A stretch of DNA of 64,000 bases from BCD1 sp965230565 (lineage in GTDB: Bacteria; Bacteroidota; Bacteroidia; Chitinophagales; Saprospiraceae). The notes under the pieces were generated by a model. The model saw only the letters and a list, made by a program, of their open reading frames with translations. It had not been told where the DNA came from and did no database searches. Below, one piece after another: positions 53,430 through 62,163 of the stretch. The stretch is from the NCBI GenBank assembly GCA_965230565.1, contig CBDDLH010000003.1:1-64000 (forward strand), given 5' to 3'. Position 1 is the first letter of the stretch. Each line of letters starts with the position of its first letter. The position numbers and the translations under genes were made by a program.

Positions 53430-53515
53430 ATCAATTTTTAAATTGCTGGTTGTTACCTGCTGCTTTCAGGAAGAGTCCTGTAAGGCCTCTTCCCAAAGCT
53501 CATTTTATACCTTTA

Positions 53516-55117
53516 TTACTTAAACTGTGGAGCAATCTCGCCTGCAATTTCTGCAAGTTTTTCGAGATCTGCCTGTTCGAGCTTTCCTGCTCTGAAGTTA
53601 TCAAGGATGTCACTATGCGACTGTTCCATCTTCATCAGGAAGATCTTCTCGAAATCTTTCACTTTATCCACAGCAACGTCTTTCAACAATCCTTTTGTAC
53701 CGAGGTAGATGATAGCGATTTGCTTTTCTACCGGCATTGGAGAGTATTGAGGCTGCTTGAGGATCTCCACGTTTCTGGCACCTTTATCCAATACTGCAGC
53801 AGTAGCCGCATCAAGGTCAGAACCGAATTTAGCGAAAGCCTCCAGCTCACGGTATTGTGCCTGGTCGAGTTTCAATGTACCCGCAACTTTCTTCATCGAC
53901 TTGATCTGAGCGTTACCACCCACACGAGATACGGAGATACCTACGTTGATCGCAGGACGAATACCCGCGTTAAACAGGTTTGACTCCAGGAATATCTGAC
54001 CGTCGGTAATAGAAATTACGTTGGTTGGAATATATGCAGAAACGTCACCCGCCTGGGTTTCGATAATCGGCAAGGCAGTCAATGAACCACCACCTTTTAC
54101 CAATGGGTTACCATCAGCGTCTTTGGCTTCAGCCAATGAAGGAGGAAGGTCGTTCATCTGGCGTGCGATCTCATCAGAGTTGATAACTTTCGCAGCACGC
54201 TCGAGCAAACGTGAGTGCAGGTAGAATACATCCCCTGGATAAGCCTCACGTCCCGGTGGACGACGCAACAACAGAGAAACCTCACGGTATGCCACTGCCT
54301 GCTTGGATAAATCATCATAGATGATCAATGCAGGACGGCCCGTATCACGGAAAAACTCACCAATGGCAGCTCCTGCGAAAGGCGCATAAAACTGAAGTGG
54401 TGCAGGATCAGAAGCAGAAGCAGAAACGATCACTGTATAAGCCATCGCACCGTTCTCTTCCAAAGTCTTAGCCACGTTAGCTACTGTAGAAGCTTTCTGT
54501 CCTGAAGCTACATAAATACAGTAAACTGGCTCTCCCTTATCATAAAATTCTTTCTGATTGATAATGGTATCGACAGCAATCGCAGTTTTACCTGTCTGAC
54601 GGTCACCGATGATCAACTCACGCTGTCCTCTACCGATTGGAATCATCGCATCAACAGCCATGATACCTGTCTGAAGTGGCTCACTTACCGGCTCACGGTA
54701 GATTACACCCGGAGCTTTACGCTCAAGTGGCATCTCATATTTTGTGCCGCCGATCTCGCCCTTACCATCGATTGGCTGACCGAGTGGATTCACTACACGT
54801 CCAAGGTAGCCTTCACCAACCTCGATAGAACCGATCAATCCGGTACGGTGTACTCTTGAACCTTCACGAATTCCGTCGCCAGGTCCCATCAATACAACCC
54901 CAACGTTATCTTCCTCAAGGTTCAAAACGATGGCGCGAACACCAGTTTCAAATTCAACGAGCTCACCAGCCTGGGCATTTGTCAGACCGTAAACACGTGC
55001 AATACCATCCCCTACCTGGAGAACAGTACCATACTCTTCCAATTCAGCTGTGTTGCTAAAACCGGAAAGCTGCTGCTTCAATATTGCTGATATTTCATCA
55101 GGTTTTACGTCAACCAT
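53516..55117 (-). CDS. atpA: ATP synthase F1 alpha subunit
   Basis: A 533-residue non-catalytic nucleotide-binding subunit. The Walker A loop GDRQTGKT lies at residues 171-178; LIIYDDLSKQAVAYREVSLLLRRPPGREAYPGDVFYLHSRLLERAAK is partly visible as the conserved central block (cited in pieces: LLLRRPPGREAYPGD). The signature PAINVGISVSRVGGNAQ follows. Length is somewhat longer than in E. coli (513), as in other Bacteroidota. It lies 86 bases upstream of atpG. Confidence 0.96.
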   Translation of the reverse strand: MVDVKPDEISAILKQQLSGFSNTAELEEYGTVLQVGDGIARVYGLTNAQAGELVEFETGVRAIVLNLEEDNVGVVLMGPGDGIREGSRVHRTGLIGSIEVGEGYLGRVVNPLGQPIDGKGEIGGTKYEMPLERKAPGVIYREPVSEPLQTGIMAVDAMIPIGRGQRELIIGDRQTGKTAIAVDTIINQKEFYDKGEPVYCIYVASGQKASTVANVAKTLEENGAMAYTVIVSASASDPAPLQFYAPFAGAAIGEFFRDTGRPALIIYDDLSKQAVAYREVSLLLRRPPGREAYPGDVFYLHSRLLERAAKVINSDEIARQMNDLPPSLAEAKDADGNPLVKGGGSLTALPIIETQAGDVSAYIPTNVISITDGQIFLESNLFNAGIRPAINVGISVSRVGGNAQIKSMKKVAGTLKLDQAQYRELEAFAKFGSDLDAATAAVLDKGARNVEILKQPQYSPMPVEKQIAIIYLGTKGLLKDVAVDKVKDFEKIFLMKMEQSHSDILDNFRAGKLEQADLEKLAEIAGEIAPQFK

Positions 55118-55176
55118 ATTATTTAAAGTTTAAGTATAAAGTCTAAAGTAAAAAGTCTGCGGACTTTTCGATACAA

Positions 55177-55746
55177 TTATTTTTTCTCAACCTTCGATAC
55201 GTAAGTATTTCCGGCAAATTCTTTTTTGAGGGCTTCGATCTTGTTAGCGATACTCGCATCATACATCTTGTCCTCAAATTCGATGACAAATCCACCGATC
55301 AGCTCGGGATCCACTTCTGTGGTGATCTCCACTGTTTTGGCAGTTTCTTCACTGGCCAGCAGTTTGGATTCGATCTGCTTCAATACAGCATCTTCAACCG
55401 GAGTGGCGGTAATGAGTCTTACGGAAGAAATACCTTTCAATTCACGGTAATGATCTATGAAGACCTCTGATATTTCCGGCAGGTATTCCTCACGACCTTT
55501 GTTGACCAGAATCCTCAAAAAGGCCATACTCAACTCGTCGTATTTTCCTTCAAAGAGTTCGTTGAGGATACTTATTTTTTTGGATGCTTTTACGATCGGG
55601 CTTTTCAGCAGGAGGTAGAAATCACGCACCTCTGTCGCTGCCTTGAATGACTGCACATCCTCGAGTACGCGCTCAAGCTTGTTTTGCTCAATCGCCAAAT
55701 CCATGAGTGATTTTGCGTAACGAGATGCTATTCTTTGTACAGACAT
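55177..55746 (-). CDS. atpH: ATP synthase F1 delta subunit
   Basis: A 189-residue stator protein joining F1 to the b subunit. The start RIASRYAKSLMDLAIEQNKLE is typical of delta, as is the C-terminal TEVDPELIGGFVIEFEDKMYDASI. It sits between atpF and atpA, with short gaps of 108 and 59 bases. Confidence 0.93.
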   Translation of the reverse strand: MSVQRIASRYAKSLMDLAIEQNKLERVLEDVQSFKAATEVRDFYLLLKSPIVKASKKISILNELFEGKYDELSMAFLRILVNKGREEYLPEISEVFIDHYRELKGISSVRLITATPVEDAVLKQIESKLLASEETAKTVEITTEVDPELIGGFVIEFEDKMYDASIANKIEALKKEFAGNTYVSKVEKK

Positions 55747-55854
55747 GTTTTAAATTATGAAGTCCCGGCGATTTTTGAAGTATCAAAAAGCTCCGGGATT
55801 GGTTTTACAATCACAAGACAGAACATCTGCCTTTGGTTATCATTTCCGTCTGAG

Positions 55855-56376
55855 TTAGTTCAATTCCAACTCGTCAGTCATGGTTTTTACGAAAGCTTCA
55901 TGCTCCGCATTACCTTTCAACTCCTTACGAACGAGTTTTTCGGCAATTTCAATAGCGAGTAAACCAGCCTGGTTTTTGAGGTCGGTAATAGCAGCTTTAC
56001 GCTGATTGTCGATCTCTACTTTGGCATTTTCAACGATCTTCTTAGCTTCCTCCTTAGCTTTCTCTTTAGCTTCTTTGATGATGGAATCTCTTGCTTCACC
56101 TGCTTCCTTGAGGATTGAAGATCTTTCTTCACGAGCTTCAGCCAGAATTCTGTCATTGGAAGCTTGTACATTCGCCACTTCCTGACGAGCTTTTTTAGCT
56201 GTATCCAAAGCCTCCTGGATGGAGTTTTCACGCTTCTTCAATGCTTCCTGAATAGGACGGAAAGCCGCTCTACCAATAAAAAACCAAACGAGGATGAAAA
56301 TAAGAGATGTCCAGAAAATCAATCCCGGATCCGGCTTGATCACATCAAATCCCGCTAATAAAATGAAATCAGTCAT
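55855..56376 (-). CDS. atpF: ATP synthase F0 b subunit
   Basis: A 173-residue stator. One N-terminal membrane helix (PGLIFWTSLIFILVWFFIG) is followed by a long charged coiled coil (KKRENSIQEALDTAKKARQE, EEAKKIVENAKVEI) and the C-terminal EIAEKLVRKEL. Normal length; 101 bases after atpE. Confidence 0.93.
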   Translation of the reverse strand: MTDFILLAGFDVIKPDPGLIFWTSLIFILVWFFIGRAAFRPIQEALKKRENSIQEALDTAKKARQEVANVQASNDRILAEAREERSSILKEAGEARDSIIKEAKEKAKEEAKKIVENAKVEIDNQRKAAITDLKNQAGLLAIEIAEKLVRKELKGNAEHEAFVKTMTDELELN

Positions 56377-56477
56377 CGTATATGATTATTTTGTTCTTTT
56401 TGTTTTCTTTTGAATTTACCCGGGCTGACAGCCAACCGCTACAGCCCGGATAAAAGTTCAATTCTTTTAATTGCAGA

Positions 56478-56672
56478 TTATCCAGCCAAAAGACCAACAA
56501 CAATCGCGAACAGTGCCGCACCCTCTACGAGGGCCGCTGTCAAGATCATGTTGTTACGGATATCACCTACAGCCTCTGGCTGACGGGCGATAGCTTCCAT
56601 GGCTTTGCTACCGATCAAACCGATACCAATACCTGCACCAATTGCTGCAATACCAGCTCCAATTGCTCCCAT
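56478..56672 (-). CDS. atpE: ATP synthase F0 c subunit
   Basis: A 64-residue proteolipid of two membrane helices. The first has the packed glycines GAGIAAIGAGIGIGLIG, the polar loop is ARQPE, and the second helix carries the ion-binding carboxylate Glu50 (TAALVEGAALFAIVV). The site lacks the full set of polar ligands typical of sodium-binding rings, so proton use is likely. Short compared with the usual 70-90 residues. Confidence 0.93.
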   Translation of the reverse strand: MGAIGAGIAAIGAGIGIGLIGSKAMEAIARQPEAVGDIRNNMILTAALVEGAALFAIVVGLLAG

Positions 56673-56908
56673 TATTTGAGAATTTTATTGTTAAAAAATA
56701 TGTTTCGAAAAATTTTAAAAACACCTCCATATTGTTTGACTTAAGCTTAAGAAATAACTCTCTGCATTTCAGATCAGGTATGATTTTTTCCCTGCTTATG
56801 TGTTTTCAAAATTTTCCTCAATTAGATTCAGCGTCTTATAAAAGAACCATAACTTTTTATGGCTATTAAAACTCAAACCTCAATACCCACACCCCACTTC
56901 TAAACTCA

Positions 56909-56950
56909 TCACTCTGCACTCTGCACTCTGCATTATGCACTCTCCACTCC
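56909..56950. repeat. CACTCTGCA simple-sequence repeat
   Basis: ACTCTGCACTCTGCACTCTG and related words directly before the atpB stop, in a 278-base gap (56673-56950) between atpE and atpB that holds nothing else recognisable. Confidence 0.6.
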
Positions 56951-58231
56951 CTAGTGCGCTTCCTCATGGTGGTGTTCTTCAACAGCCGCACCGATGTAAG
57001 AAGCAGTCAGTATAGCAAAGATGAACGCCTGCAGGAATGCTACCAGCAACTCGATCAGGTTCATAAATGCTGTAAAGGCTCCACCAACGATAATACCTGT
57101 TGGTGCACCGCCCAATTGACCTGTATCTTTAAACAAGAAGATCAAACCGATCAAACTCAGGATGATGATGTGCCCTGCGGAAATATTCGCAAACAAACGA
57201 ATCATCAATGAGAAAGGCTTGATGAAAAGGGACAGAATCTCTACCGGCGTCAAAATGATCTTAACCCAGGCAGGGATACCAGGCATCCAGAAGATGTGCT
57301 CCCAGTAATCTTTCTTACCGCTCAGGTTAACCACGAGGAAAGTGATCACCGCCAAAGCCATTGTAACTGCGAGATTACCGGTAATGTTCGCTCCTCCCGG
57401 GAAAAATGGAATCAATCCCAAAAGGTTACAAAACAATATAAAGAAGAACAAGCTCATGATGAATGGCTGAAAACGCTCATAGTGTTTTTCGCCGATCATA
57501 GGCTTTGTCACTTCATCTCTGATGAACATGAAGAAAGGCTCGATGAAATTCTGGATTCCACTGGGCGCTTTGCCTTCATTCTTTTTATATCTTCTTGCAA
57601 CAGTAATAAACAACCAACCGAGCAAAATTGCCGCGAGCAACATGGTCGCAACATTTTTGGTAATAGAGAAATCATAAAAGGAAGTAAGTCCTCCACCGAC
57701 GAATCCGCCGTCAACAGTACTTGGAGGATCGAGTTGATACTCGTGGTCGTGGTAGTTGATGGAATAAACTGTTTTTTCTTTCCCGTCAGCAGTAGAAATG
57801 GTCTTGCTTTCAATATGAGTTCCATGAAGATCAACTTCTCCCTGTGGGAATTCAGGATCTGCGATCCGGTTCACACGTCCGTGATTCAATACGTAACCAT
57901 CGATAGCCTTGTGTCCGTGATCGAATTTGCTGGACATGAAAAAAGACCAGCCATGGTCAGGAGCATAAAGGATACATGGCAATGGAATATGTACATGCTC
58001 CCAAACGTGGAATTCATTTTTGTCTGAGATGTGGTCAAGAACGGTGCCTACAGGATCATAAGCTTCACTTTCATCATGACCTTCATCATGAGATTCCTCT
58101 TCATGAGAATCTTCATTATGTCCTTCATCTTGTCTATGCTCCTGGGCAAAAACAGGGAGCGCAAACAGGCTCAAAACTATCCCAAAAATCAGACCGGAAA
58201 ACAGGTTAAATTTTACCTTCACGATACCCAA
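56951..58231 (-). CDS. atpB: ATP synthase F0 a subunit with long His/Asp/Glu-rich N-terminal extension
   Basis: A 426-residue protein; the E. coli form has 271. It starts at TTG (58231) or GTG (58222), as no ATG precedes the signal peptide (LIFGIVLSLFALPVFAQEH). After that comes a His/Asp/Glu-rich stretch (about residues 31-58) and a further extracytoplasmic domain of about 130 residues (EFHVWEHVHIPLPCILYAP). The a subunit proper follows, with the essential Arg in PFSLMIRLFANISAGH, and the C-terminal helix LLVAFLQAFIFAILTASYIG. It forms the proton half-channels against the c ring. The tail ends EEHHHEEAH. First gene of the operon, divergent from the next gene; atpI is not seen. Confidence 0.92.
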   Translation of the reverse strand: MGIVKVKFNLFSGLIFGIVLSLFALPVFAQEHRQDEGHNEDSHEEESHDEGHDESEAYDPVGTVLDHISDKNEFHVWEHVHIPLPCILYAPDHGWSFFMSSKFDHGHKAIDGYVLNHGRVNRIADPEFPQGEVDLHGTHIESKTISTADGKEKTVYSINYHDHEYQLDPPSTVDGGFVGGGLTSFYDFSITKNVATMLLAAILLGWLFITVARRYKKNEGKAPSGIQNFIEPFFMFIRDEVTKPMIGEKHYERFQPFIMSLFFFILFCNLLGLIPFFPGGANITGNLAVTMALAVITFLVVNLSGKKDYWEHIFWMPGIPAWVKIILTPVEILSLFIKPFSLMIRLFANISAGHIIILSLIGLIFLFKDTGQLGGAPTGIIVGGAFTAFMNLIELLVAFLQAFIFAILTASYIGAAVEEHHHEEAH

Positions 58232-58345
58232 CTTTATACTGCTTAACTAATAGCTTTTTAAATATCGGCGCAAAGGTATAGCTTTTAGTAAGATAAAAAA
58301 ATCATATTTTATCTTTTTTTCGGGCTTTTTGTAAATTTGCGGGCC

Positions 58346-58855
58346 ATGCAAGAAGATAAAAAAAGTAAACCTAAAAAGGGCTTTATCGATTTCATCGCTA
58401 AATTTCCCGAAATTGATCTGCCTGTTTCCCTTACCGAGGAAGCCAGGCATTTGTTCAGTCTGCAAAACAAACCTATCCCGGAAGAACTGATCCATACCTT
58501 CATTCTGCCCACAGAAGATGAGGAAATGGACGAATTCTCTGAATTCATGGCCTGCTTTCAACTCCAGGGTACGGGAGCCTTTCATGCCCTTGTGTATTGG
58601 CGAGCGGGCTTAATGAATTATCAATACAACCTGATCACTTTTAATAAAAAAGGAGACTTCATCGATAAAAGGGTCATAGCCGGAACCTATGTCGAAGATG
58701 ACAATATCACCCAATCCATAGCTACCATTCAGGAGAATTTCCAGGTCGTCATTGCCTCCGGGCAAAGTGAAACCGATGAGGAACTGTTCGATGCTTCATC
58801 GAGTACAACCTATATTCTGGAGATCCTGCTGGACGGAACGATCAGGAATCTCTGA
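58346..58855 (+). CDS. Conserved hypothetical protein
   Basis: About 169 residues from the ATG at 58346 (MQEDKKSKPKKGFIDFIAKF). A basic start is followed by an acidic, mixed alpha/beta domain: EELIHTFILPTEDEEMDEFSE, FHALVYWRAGLMNYQYNLITF and TTYILEILLDGTIRNL. No signal peptide or membrane helix, so cytosolic. I do not recognise the family. A TAAATTTG -7-like box lies at 58332-58339, so close that the transcript may be nearly leaderless. The gene is divergent from atpB. Confidence 0.65.
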   Translation: MQEDKKSKPKKGFIDFIAKFPEIDLPVSLTEEARHLFSLQNKPIPEELIHTFILPTEDEEMDEFSEFMACFQLQGTGAFHALVYWRAGLMNYQYNLITFNKKGDFIDKRVIAGTYVEDDNITQSIATIQENFQVVIASGQSETDEELFDASSSTTYILEILLDGTIRNL

Positions 58856-59052
58856 TAGATTAATATCTTCTTTATGTACTATGTGCCTGTGTGTTTAATT
58901 CAATTTCACAATAATTAACACCTTGTCTTCTCTCTTAAAGGAATTTCACCTTTTCTATTCAGCCATCTCTTTTTTTAAACTATTGGTAACAGCCAATTAA
59001 CGGCTATTAACATTTCAAGACTGCATCTTGCCGCCATATTCAATCATAAAAA

Positions 59053-59742
59053 ATGGACAAAATGAAGAAAGCAGTTGTTTTAATCGTAGCAGTTATTAGC
59101 TTTTGTAATGTGAGTTTAGCTCAATTATCTGTAGGTGTAAAAGGTGGTGTGAATTTTGCCAATGTTTATACCACGGAAGCTCTCGGCAATTTAACGCCTG
59201 ATTTCAAATACATTGATGAATTCCACTTTGGAGTTGTGGGAGAATTGGGTCTGACCGACCACTTTGCACTGCAATCTGAACTAAACGTAATGAAAAAGGG
59301 ATTGCAATTTGACGAAGACTTTAATGCCAATGTATTTAATATGCAAATCCCGCTGGGGGTAACAACAGAAGCCCGTTTCACCTATGTGGAAGTACCCTTG
59401 CTGGCCAAAGTGAAATTTGGCGACGGCCCCCTTCAGGCCTATGCGATTGCCGGACCGACTTTTGGATACGCTGCTGCCGGTCGCCTGGACAATAAAGCCA
59501 AAGCCTTACTGGAAATTGACCTGGGGACTGTGGATGTTGATCTCGATCAAATCGACTACGAACGTTTTGAAGTGGGAGCGCAAGCCGGACTTGGTGCGGT
59601 GCTTGACCTGGGAGGCACACAGCTTTTTGCGGATGCCCGTTACGGCCTTGGATTTACCGAATTGTATGACATACCCGTTTTTGAGGAAAAAGTGAAGAAT
59701 AAAGGTATCTCTCTGAGTGCCGGAATTATGTTCAGCCTGTAG
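59053..59742 (+). CDS. Outer-membrane beta-barrel (porin-like) protein
   Basis: A 229-residue protein with signal peptide KKAVVLIVAVISFCNVSLAQ and an eight-stranded type barrel (LSVGVKGGVNFANVYTTEA, FGVVGELGLTDHFALQSELN, FADARYGLGFTELYDIP, ending SAGIMFSL). It fits the PF13568 OmpA-like barrel family. These are abundant in Bacteroidota and have no known specific function. An ATG at 59062 is an alternative start. A terminator follows at 59825. Confidence 0.82.
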   Translation: MDKMKKAVVLIVAVISFCNVSLAQLSVGVKGGVNFANVYTTEALGNLTPDFKYIDEFHFGVVGELGLTDHFALQSELNVMKKGLQFDEDFNANVFNMQIPLGVTTEARFTYVEVPLLAKVKFGDGPLQAYAIAGPTFGYAAAGRLDNKAKALLEIDLGTVDVDLDQIDYERFEVGAQAGLGAVLDLGGTQLFADARYGLGFTELYDIPVFEEKVKNKGISLSAGIMFSL

Positions 59743-59766
59743 CCTCTTGTATACCTGAAAAACAAG

Positions 59767-59798
59767 TGGACAGTCAGTAGTGAACAGTCCACAGTCAG
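59767..59798. repeat. ACAGTCCACAGTC-type repeat
   Basis: TGGACAGTCAG and AACAGTCCACAGTCAG words form a short imperfect hairpin after the barrel gene; this is a repeat type seen in other intergenic DNA of the phylum. Confidence 0.4.
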
Positions 59799-59824
59799 AG
59801 AAAACTCTTTTCAAATATATGTAG

Positions 59825-59859
59825 AGCCATGAACGCACCAAAGGGTAGCGTTCATGGCT
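59825..59859 (+). terminator. Terminator after the barrel gene
   Basis: A perfect 12-bp stem AGCCATGAACGC / GCGTTCATGGCT with an 11-base loop, followed by TTTTTATTTT. Confidence 0.8.
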
Positions 59860-59871
59860 TTTTATTTTAGG

Positions 59872-60489
59872 TTACATATGTTCCAGCAACCAATCAATAT
59901 CTTTCATAAACTTGTCTACAGACTCTGGATCCGTCCCATTGCAGAAGGAGCGGATGTAACGATCCTTATCTACCAGGATAAACCATCCACTGTGGTCAAA
60001 ACCTCCTGGAGCATCAGGATCCTCGATAGCGATACTCATGTAATCATCGGCGATTTCATAGATCTCCGCCTTGTTACCAGTGACAAAGTGCCATTTTGGA
60101 GCACTCACTTCCAGGCTGTTGGCATATTCCTTCAAACGTTCAACCGTGTCTCTTTTGGTATCGATGGAATGTGCCAAAAGCGCTACACGATCATCATCTT
60201 CGTATCTTTCATATAGTCGCAACATCTGTTGTGCCGTTTTCGGGCATATAGTCGGACAGGAAGTAAAAAAGAAATCAGCAATATAAACCTTGCCTTCAAA
60301 AGTTTCATTGGTCACCACCATACTATCCTGATTAACAAATTGAAAGTCAGGGATGGTATGATAAGTTGTATCTCCAGTTTCTTTATCGACTTTATGTTTC
60401 CCAAGCCTGGGTAACGAAGATGTCCCCATGCCCAAATCACAGGCCTGAAAGAATAAAGCTGCCACCAGGATCAAAAAGAAGTTTTTCAT
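59872..60489 (-). CDS. SCO1/SenC-type copper chaperone lipoprotein
   Basis: About 205 residues from the ATG at 60489, which begins a lipoprotein signal (NFFLILVAALFFQAC). The SCO thioredoxin fold shows the copper-binding FFFTSCPTICP (CxxxC) and the third ligand His in APGGFDHSGWF. SCO proteins deliver copper to cytochrome oxidase subunit II or reduce its cysteines. It is placed 10 bases after the stop of the Met/His-rich lipoprotein gene on the same strand, so the two are an operon. Confidence 0.9.
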   Translation of the reverse strand: MKNFFLILVAALFFQACDLGMGTSSLPRLGKHKVDKETGDTTYHTIPDFQFVNQDSMVVTNETFEGKVYIADFFFTSCPTICPKTAQQMLRLYERYEDDDRVALLAHSIDTKRDTVERLKEYANSLEVSAPKWHFVTGNKAEIYEIADDYMSIAIEDPDAPGGFDHSGWFILVDKDRYIRSFCNGTDPESVDKFMKDIDWLLEHM

Positions 60490-60499
60490 TGTCGAAAGA

Positions 60500-60967
60500 T
60501 TATTTTTTAACATGCCCCCCAAGGGAATCAATAGCCTTTTCTCCATTCTGGATACTTGTGAGAATATCATCCTGAACCTTTGAGATTGCATTAGTTTGTT
60601 CAGTCAAATACGTCATAATCTCATCATGAGATTTGTCTTTCCTGAGATCTGCCAGTTTTTGCAGGTTATGCATCCACTCCCACATACCTTTATCAGCTGC
60701 GTCAAGTTCACTCAAAGCTACCTTAACAATTGATTTTTGTTCCTCACCAGTAACAACCCCTTTTTGCTCATTAAGGATTTGTTTAATCTTTTCAACGCTG
60801 GTCATCATCGGCATAACTTCATCGTGAATGACCATCATGCTATCCCAAAGGCTTTGTTCTGCAGCTTGCTGATCTGCAGGGTCAGCCTTTGTTTGTGCCG
60901 TATTATTACAGGAAGTTCCAAAAGCCATTATTGCAAAGGCCAGAAAGAAGACATTTATAAATTTCAT
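60500..60967 (-). CDS. Met/His-containing helical lipoprotein
   Basis: About 155 residues from the ATG at 60967, starting a lipoprotein signal (FINVFFLAFAIMAFGTSC). The mature part is helical with clustered possible metal ligands: WDSMMVIHDEVMPMM and KGMWEWMHNLQKL, then coiled-coil-like SKVQDDILTSIQNGEKAIDSL and HVKK. Similar proteins carry the uninformative name 'viral A-type inclusion protein'. The Met/His clusters and the SCO1-type neighbour suggest copper binding in the periplasm, but this is inference. Confidence 0.65.
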   Translation of the reverse strand: MKFINVFFLAFAIMAFGTSCNNTAQTKADPADQQAAEQSLWDSMMVIHDEVMPMMTSVEKIKQILNEQKGVVTGEEQKSIVKVALSELDAADKGMWEWMHNLQKLADLRKDKSHDEIMTYLTEQTNAISKVQDDILTSIQNGEKAIDSLGGHVKK

Positions 60968-61094
60968 AAACATAAATTTTTAATGGTGAATAAATCGGAA
61001 GGCAAAGGTAGGAATAAGCCCCTTCTTTTTTATGTGAATTACATCACTATTTTCTCAGTGGGTTTAGCCTCAGGTTTTTAGGGCAGCAAATCAA

Positions 61095-61130
61095 AAAAGG
61101 GGATCTTCCCTCACGGAAAGTCCCCCTTTT
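61095..61130 (-). terminator. Terminator after the CxxCH secreted protein
   Basis: Arms AAAAAGGGGA / TCCCCxTTTT with an inner stem TCC/GGA; the minus strand continues in U-rich sequence downstream of the gene ending at 61156. Confidence 0.7.
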
Positions 61131-61155
61131 TTTCCTTTAACAAAAAACTTATTGA

Positions 61156-62019
61156 TTACTGTTTCAAAATTTTGGCGGACACAAGTTTTTCACCATCAGT
61201 AATCCTGACGAGGTAAGCTCCCGGGGAAAGATGATCCACATGCTCGTTAATACGATTGATTTCAAAGTTTAGTTCAAGTTGGCGTGAAGCCAACACCTTA
61301 CCACCAAGATCGAGAATATCCATCTGATAGACTCCCTGTATGGAACTATTCAATTCAAGATTAAGAACATCTTTCACTGGATTAGGAAATACATTCAAAT
61401 CAATAGGTAATAATTCAGGTCCTGATAAAGAACTGACATTGATGGTCTGCGCAACGGTCAAGGTTGCTGCCGTGCCATTATCTCCGCCGTTGGTACCATT
61501 GCCATTGGCAGCAACTCCTGCGGCAAAGATGGTTATATCTCCGAGCTCTTCTTCCGGTGCAGTCCACTCTATTTCAAAGGTATTATCATTGCTGCCTGTT
61601 GAGTGCTCAAAATAACTCCTGTCATCAATGGAGGCAACTCTTGTTCCGGATGGAGCATCTCCAAAAGTACCTGCATTGGAGTCATCACTATTGGTTAATA
61701 CAACGGACTGGACACCATATTTATTAGGTGAGCCGGAATTAGCTTCTACGGTATACCTCAAAGTGTAGGACTGGCCGGGAACATATTCGGCTACGGCATT
61801 GCCATCTTCCAGCAGTTCAATAGTCAATCCTGGATTAAAAGAACCATTATTATGACAAGCGGCGCATGTGGCTCCCTGAGAATGGGCAAAGGGACTGCCC
61901 GAACGATCCTGCATTCTTGGTCCGTTACCGCCCTCTCCTCCGGCCGGGCCATTGGAAAAAGCTAACATAAAAGCAGCTAATAATAAAATTGGTAAAGCGT
62001 GTACAAATTTAAAGTTCAT
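61156..62019 (-). CDS. Choice-of-anchor V (reeler-like) secreted protein with CxxCH and sorting domain
   Basis: About 287 residues from the ATG at 62019, which starts the signal peptide (FVHALPILLLAAFMLAFSNG). The mature start holds ATCAACHNNGSFNPG, a CxxCH haem-attachment motif. A reeler-like beta domain follows (YVPGQSYTLRYTVEANSGSP, IEWTAPEEELGDITIFAAG, NGNGTNGGDNG), as in choice-of-anchor V proteins. The C-terminal ~80 residues (VFPNPVKDVLNLELN...GAYLVRITDGEKLVSAKILKQ) are a type IX sorting domain. If haem is attached, this would be a surface-exposed single-haem protein. Whether cytochrome c maturation reaches a type IX substrate is open. Confidence 0.75.
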   Translation of the reverse strand: MNFKFVHALPILLLAAFMLAFSNGPAGGEGGNGPRMQDRSGSPFAHSQGATCAACHNNGSFNPGLTIELLEDGNAVAEYVPGQSYTLRYTVEANSGSPNKYGVQSVVLTNSDDSNAGTFGDAPSGTRVASIDDRSYFEHSTGSNDNTFEIEWTAPEEELGDITIFAAGVAANGNGTNGGDNGTAATLTVAQTINVSSLSGPELLPIDLNVFPNPVKDVLNLELNSSIQGVYQMDILDLGGKVLASRQLELNFEINRINEHVDHLSPGAYLVRITDGEKLVSAKILKQ

Positions 62020-62163
62020 ATTAAGGTGTTTAATTGTTCGGCAAGGTATTCTCCCAAACCGATGATTTAAGGAAATGAAATATATGGCAAGGGAGTCCCC
62101 TTTTCCACAGTAAATAGACCCATTGCAATGCAAATTGTTTAATAAAACATGAATGGTAATTTG

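Noticed and set aside
58332..58346. Leaderless start for the hypothetical gene
   Set aside because: The -7-like box has no TTG partner at -33, so I keep it only as a remark.
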